Assembly: GCA_964436635.1 (NCBI GenBank)
Contig: CAYTDM010000003.1
Coordinates: 44,447 to 108,446, forward strand
DNA: 64,000 nt
Source: DASRQK01 sp964436635
GTDB taxonomy: Bacteria; Bacteroidota; Bacteroidia; Sphingobacteriales; Sphingobacteriaceae
Direction of reading: 5' to 3'
The translations under genes and the position numbers were made by a program. The notes below the pieces were generated by a model. It searched no databases, was not told the DNA's origin, and saw nothing but the letters and a program-made list of their open reading frames with translations. Within the stretch, counting starts at the first letter, position 1; each line of letters starts with the position of its first letter. Of the stretch, positions 62,016 to 64,000 are shown piece by piece.

Positions 62016-62065
62016 GTGACTTATAAAATCGTTTTGTAAAGTGATTTGTAATATCGTTTTGTAAA
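62016..62065. repeat. 25-base tandem duplication
   Basis: Two adjacent 25-base units, 62016-62040 and 62041-62065, differ at three positions. Each contains ATCGTTTTGTAAA. They lie between recR and the phosphatase gene, where no gene is seen. Confidence 0.85.
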
Positions 62066-62080
62066 GAGTTTTATAAAAAG

Positions 62081-62106
62081 AAAAGGGGCTTACACCAGCC
62101 CCTTTT
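62081..62106 (-). terminator. Terminator of the phosphatase gene
   Basis: AAAAGGGGCT and AGCCCCTTTT arms enclose six bases, with a T-rich minus-strand tail (TTTTCTTTTT). The hairpin overlaps the stop codon of the minus-strand gene at 62090. Confidence 0.8.
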
Positions 62107-63061
62107 GATCTAATTCTTCATCGATGGAATAATTATATGCGATTAAACGTTTATCGCCAGTTTTCTTTTCGAAAATAAAGTCTAATCGACCCAGGTTGAT
62201 GCCTCCAAATCCAACTTGATTTACCGTAGTGATTCCTCCAGTTAAATTTTTAATATGTTCAGGTTCTGGTAAGAATGTGTGTGTATGACCACCGATAATT
62301 AAGTCAATTCCTGATGTTTGCGCAGCAAGGATTTTGTCAGAAATTTTATTTTCTTGATCCCTGTAATTGTATCCCAAATGCGATAAGCATACGATTAAGT
62401 GGCAGCCCAAATCATTTTTAAGTCGATTCACCATCTCATTTGCGACCGCAACTGGATAATTATACACCACGCCTTTAGATAATAGTGGATCCACTAAGCC
62501 ATTTAACTCTATGCCTAACCCGAAAACGCCGACTTTAATGCCCCCCTTATTAAAAATATGGTAAGGTTTAGTCATGCCAGCCAATGGAGTCTGCGAAAAG
62601 TCGTAATTACTGGATATATATGGGAATTTAGTGCGCTTCACCATTTCGGCAAGTTTTTCCAACCCATTATCAAATTCATGATTTCCGAAAGTGGCTGCAT
62701 CGTAACCTAATTTATTCATGAGATCCATTTCTAATTGGCCTCCAAATAAATTAAAATACGGAGTGCCTTGAACTGCATCTCCTGCATCGAATAGCAGTAC
62801 GTTTTTTTCCTCTTTCCGGATTTTTGCAATTAAGGATGCACGACGTGCTACCCCGCCTTTACCTTGATTCCTGGAACCATCCATGGGAAAAGGTTCAATG
62901 CGGCTATGCACATCATTCGTGTGTAAAATGGTTAATTTTGTGTATTTATTCGAATTTGCCAAAGCAGAAAGTGGTAGTGAGCTTCCCACTCCAGCACCCG
63001 CCAACAGGGTTCCTGCCTGACGAATGAATTTCCGTCTATTTACTGATGCTAACTCTTCCAT
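62090..63061 (-). CDS. Exported metallophosphatase, 5'-nucleotidase N-terminal part
   Basis: A 323-residue calcineurin-like phosphatase domain of the UshA/5'-nucleotidase type. An N-terminal twin-arginine-like signal NRRKFIRQAGTLLAGAG precedes the enzyme. Metal motifs are LTILHTNDVHSRIEP, LFDAGDAVQGTP, TFGNHEFDNGLEKL, CLSHLGYNYRD and IIGGHTHTFLPEP. The C-terminal substrate domain of 5'-nucleotidases is absent here but encoded by the next gene upstream (63036-63806), so the two proteins probably form one enzyme. The 26-base overlap with that gene indicates coupled translation. The likely substrate is nucleotides or UDP-sugars. Confidence 0.92.
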   Translation of the reverse strand: MEELASVNRRKFIRQAGTLLAGAGVGSSLPLSALANSNKYTKLTILHTNDVHSRIEPFPMDGSRNQGKGGVARRASLIAKIRKEEKNVLLFDAGDAVQGTPYFNLFGGQLEMDLMNKLGYDAATFGNHEFDNGLEKLAEMVKRTKFPYISSNYDFSQTPLAGMTKPYHIFNKGGIKVGVFGLGIELNGLVDPLLSKGVVYNYPVAVANEMVNRLKNDLGCHLIVCLSHLGYNYRDQENKISDKILAAQTSGIDLIIGGHTHTFLPEPEHIKNLTGGITTVNQVGFGGINLGRLDFIFEKKTGDKRLIAYNYSIDEELDQKGLV

Positions 63062-63806
63062 CTAATTTAACGTTTATAGGCTGATTGGATTCGTTTAATT
63101 CACTAATGTGTTGAATCAGTGCTTCTCTAACTTTTAGAGTATAATCTTTTCGAGAGATTGGATTGTCTAAACCCCTTGAATTGTCCCCGCCATTAGCTAA
63201 ATAATCGTACGTTAATAATTTGTACGTTTTATTGCGTTGCAAAGGCTTGCCTCCAATGGTAATGTTGGTGGCTTTGCCATTTTTAATCACCAATCGCATG
63301 CCGGATACGGGTTGTCCGTTGCTATTCGCAATAAATTGAGCAATTTGTTCTGCTTGTTCACCACTCACTTCTAAGATGGTTAACGCATTTTCAAAAGGCA
63401 TTAATTCAAAAATGTTTCCCAAGGTCCATGGACCCTCAGGCAGTTCAACCCTTAATCCCCCTTTAGTTGCTAAGCAAAAGTCGATGTTCGGGTCCATTTT
63501 TTTTCCTTCATGCATTAACGCATCGGTGAAAAAGTTTCCTAAAAGCGTTTCTGCTTGAGATCCTGGTTTAGTTAAGCGTGTAGTTGATCGCCCGATCACA
63601 CGGGTCATTTCGGCCTCAAACTTTTCTTTATAAGGTTGGAAGTACTCCTCAATTTTTGGGTCTGCAGGGACTTCTGCATTGATTTCATACTGTTGTGTGG
63701 TGCGATCGGATACGGCATATTGAACAGAAGAACATGCTCCTAAGAACCACAAACTTAAGATTGGAATCAACATTCGTCTCTTATGGGATGTAAAGTGCCT
63801 TTTCAT
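63036..63806 (-). CDS. Lipoprotein with 5'-nucleotidase C-terminal domain
   Basis: A 256-residue protein. I start at MKRHFTSHKRRML, which leads into a lipoprotein signal ending LGACSS. The mature part matches the C-terminal domain of 5'-nucleotidases: GRSTTRLTKPGSQAETLLGNFFTDAL (parts: GRSTTRLTKPGSQAET, LLGNFFTDAL), DFCLATKGGLRVELPEG, LMPFENALTILEVSG and LANGGDNSRGLDNP. It carries no metal site, so by itself it cannot hydrolyse; it should pair with the phosphatase gene that overlaps its end. It starts eight bases after the ABC ATPase stop. Confidence 0.9.
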   Translation of the reverse strand: MKRHFTSHKRRMLIPILSLWFLGACSSVQYAVSDRTTQQYEINAEVPADPKIEEYFQPYKEKFEAEMTRVIGRSTTRLTKPGSQAETLLGNFFTDALMHEGKKMDPNIDFCLATKGGLRVELPEGPWTLGNIFELMPFENALTILEVSGEQAEQIAQFIANSNGQPVSGMRLVIKNGKATNITIGGKPLQRNKTYKLLTYDYLANGGDNSRGLDNPISRKDYTLKVREALIQHISELNESNQPINVKLDGRVSISK

Positions 63807-63813
63807 AGTTATA

Positions 63814-64000
63814 TTACATTTCGTCATCGACGACCATGTGTGGTCGACCAAGTGGACAATTGATGATGCGTGCTTTTACGCCGTAAACTTTTGCAATAGT
63901 TTCTGAAGTAATGGATTCGGTTGGGGTGCCCATTCCAGCCATTTTACCTTTATCCATTACAATCACGCGATCGGCCCATCGTAGTGCCAAATTTAAATCG
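63814..64000 (-). CDS. C-terminal end of an iron-type ABC transporter ATPase (partial)
   Basis: A frame running off the right edge. Its 61 visible residues read DLNLALRWADRVIVMDKG, then GTPTESITSETIAKVYGVKARI and PLGRPHMVVDDEM before the stop. The start of this stretch is the H-loop helix of FecE/HmuV-type ABC ATPases that move siderophores, heme or vitamin B12. The Walker motifs lie outside the window. It is upstream of, and eight bases from, the lipoprotein gene, so the three genes may form one operon. Confidence 0.85.
   Translation of the reverse strand, partial: DLNLALRWADRVIVMDKGKMAGMGTPTESITSETIAKVYGVKARIINCPLGRPHMVVDDEM

Overview
The window is a stretch of ordinary chromosome from a member of the Bacteroidota. 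The evidence is AT-rich DNA, several TAnnTTTG-type -7 promoter boxes with few strong Shine-Dalgarno sequences, a DnaQ-DnaE fusion polymerase, a MarR-linked hut operon and a clade II (Sec-type) nitrous oxide reductase cluster. A freshwater Cytophagales-like or related lineage would fit, but genus cannot be decided from this sequence. There is no rRNA, tRNA, CRISPR array, phage or intact insertion sequence, and no gene-free gap reaches 300 bases.

Layout. 0-5.6 kb: a secreted protein of unknown function, a DMT-type transporter, a YigZ/IMPACT protein, a penicillin-acylase family hydrolase and a small membrane protein. 5.6-11.2 kb (minus): the cell-shape operon mreB-mreC-mreD-mrdA(PBP2)-rodA. 11.3-15.2 kb (minus): sixA-like phosphatase, a PolX with an altered polymerase site, and an M1 metallopeptidase. 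15.3-22.5 kb: a nucleotidyltransferase, dnaK (minus, with a sigma-54-like promoter), a thioredoxin-fold protein, a membrane protein, dxr and rseP. 22.6-30.4 kb (minus): a compact catabolic operon marR-hutH-hutU-hutI-hutG plus a FAD dehydrogenase, which should take histidine to glutamate and formamide. 30.6-37.3 kb: trmN6-like methyltransferase, a YfcE-like phosphoesterase, fbp, a MerR regulator, putP, a DEAD-box RNA helicase and a DUF2200 protein.

37.5-47.3 kb is the most specialised region. It holds a DUF2249-RIC iron-sulfur repair protein, then nosY, nosF, nosD, nosL, a NosB-like membrane protein, nosZ and a cytochrome c lipoprotein, all on the minus strand. Divergent from these are a Crp/Fnr regulator and a His-rich polytopic membrane protein. 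Three near-palindromes of the form rTGATTnnnGTCAy lie upstream of the cytochrome c/nos operon, the regulator and the membrane protein. In two cases the site is about 30 bases upstream of a perfect TAnnTTTG box. This looks like one local, Fnr-type, oxygen- or NO-responsive regulon.

47.3-64 kb: trxA, the remnant of a short-chain dehydrogenase, a small membrane protein, dnaE with a fused proofreading exonuclease, a TolC plus adaptor pair without its pump, a membrane protein with a Cys/His tail, a helix-hairpin-helix protein, apt, an acyl-CoA dehydrogenase, terC, a LOG-family protein, recR, a two-gene 5'-nucleotidase, and the end of an iron-type ABC ATPase running off the right edge.

The findings most worth following up are the Fnr-type regulon with its uncharacterised His-rich membrane protein, the PolX whose polymerase aspartates are replaced, the sigma-54-like dnaK promoter, the paired operator boxes before marR-hut, and several short tandem repeats at gene ends.
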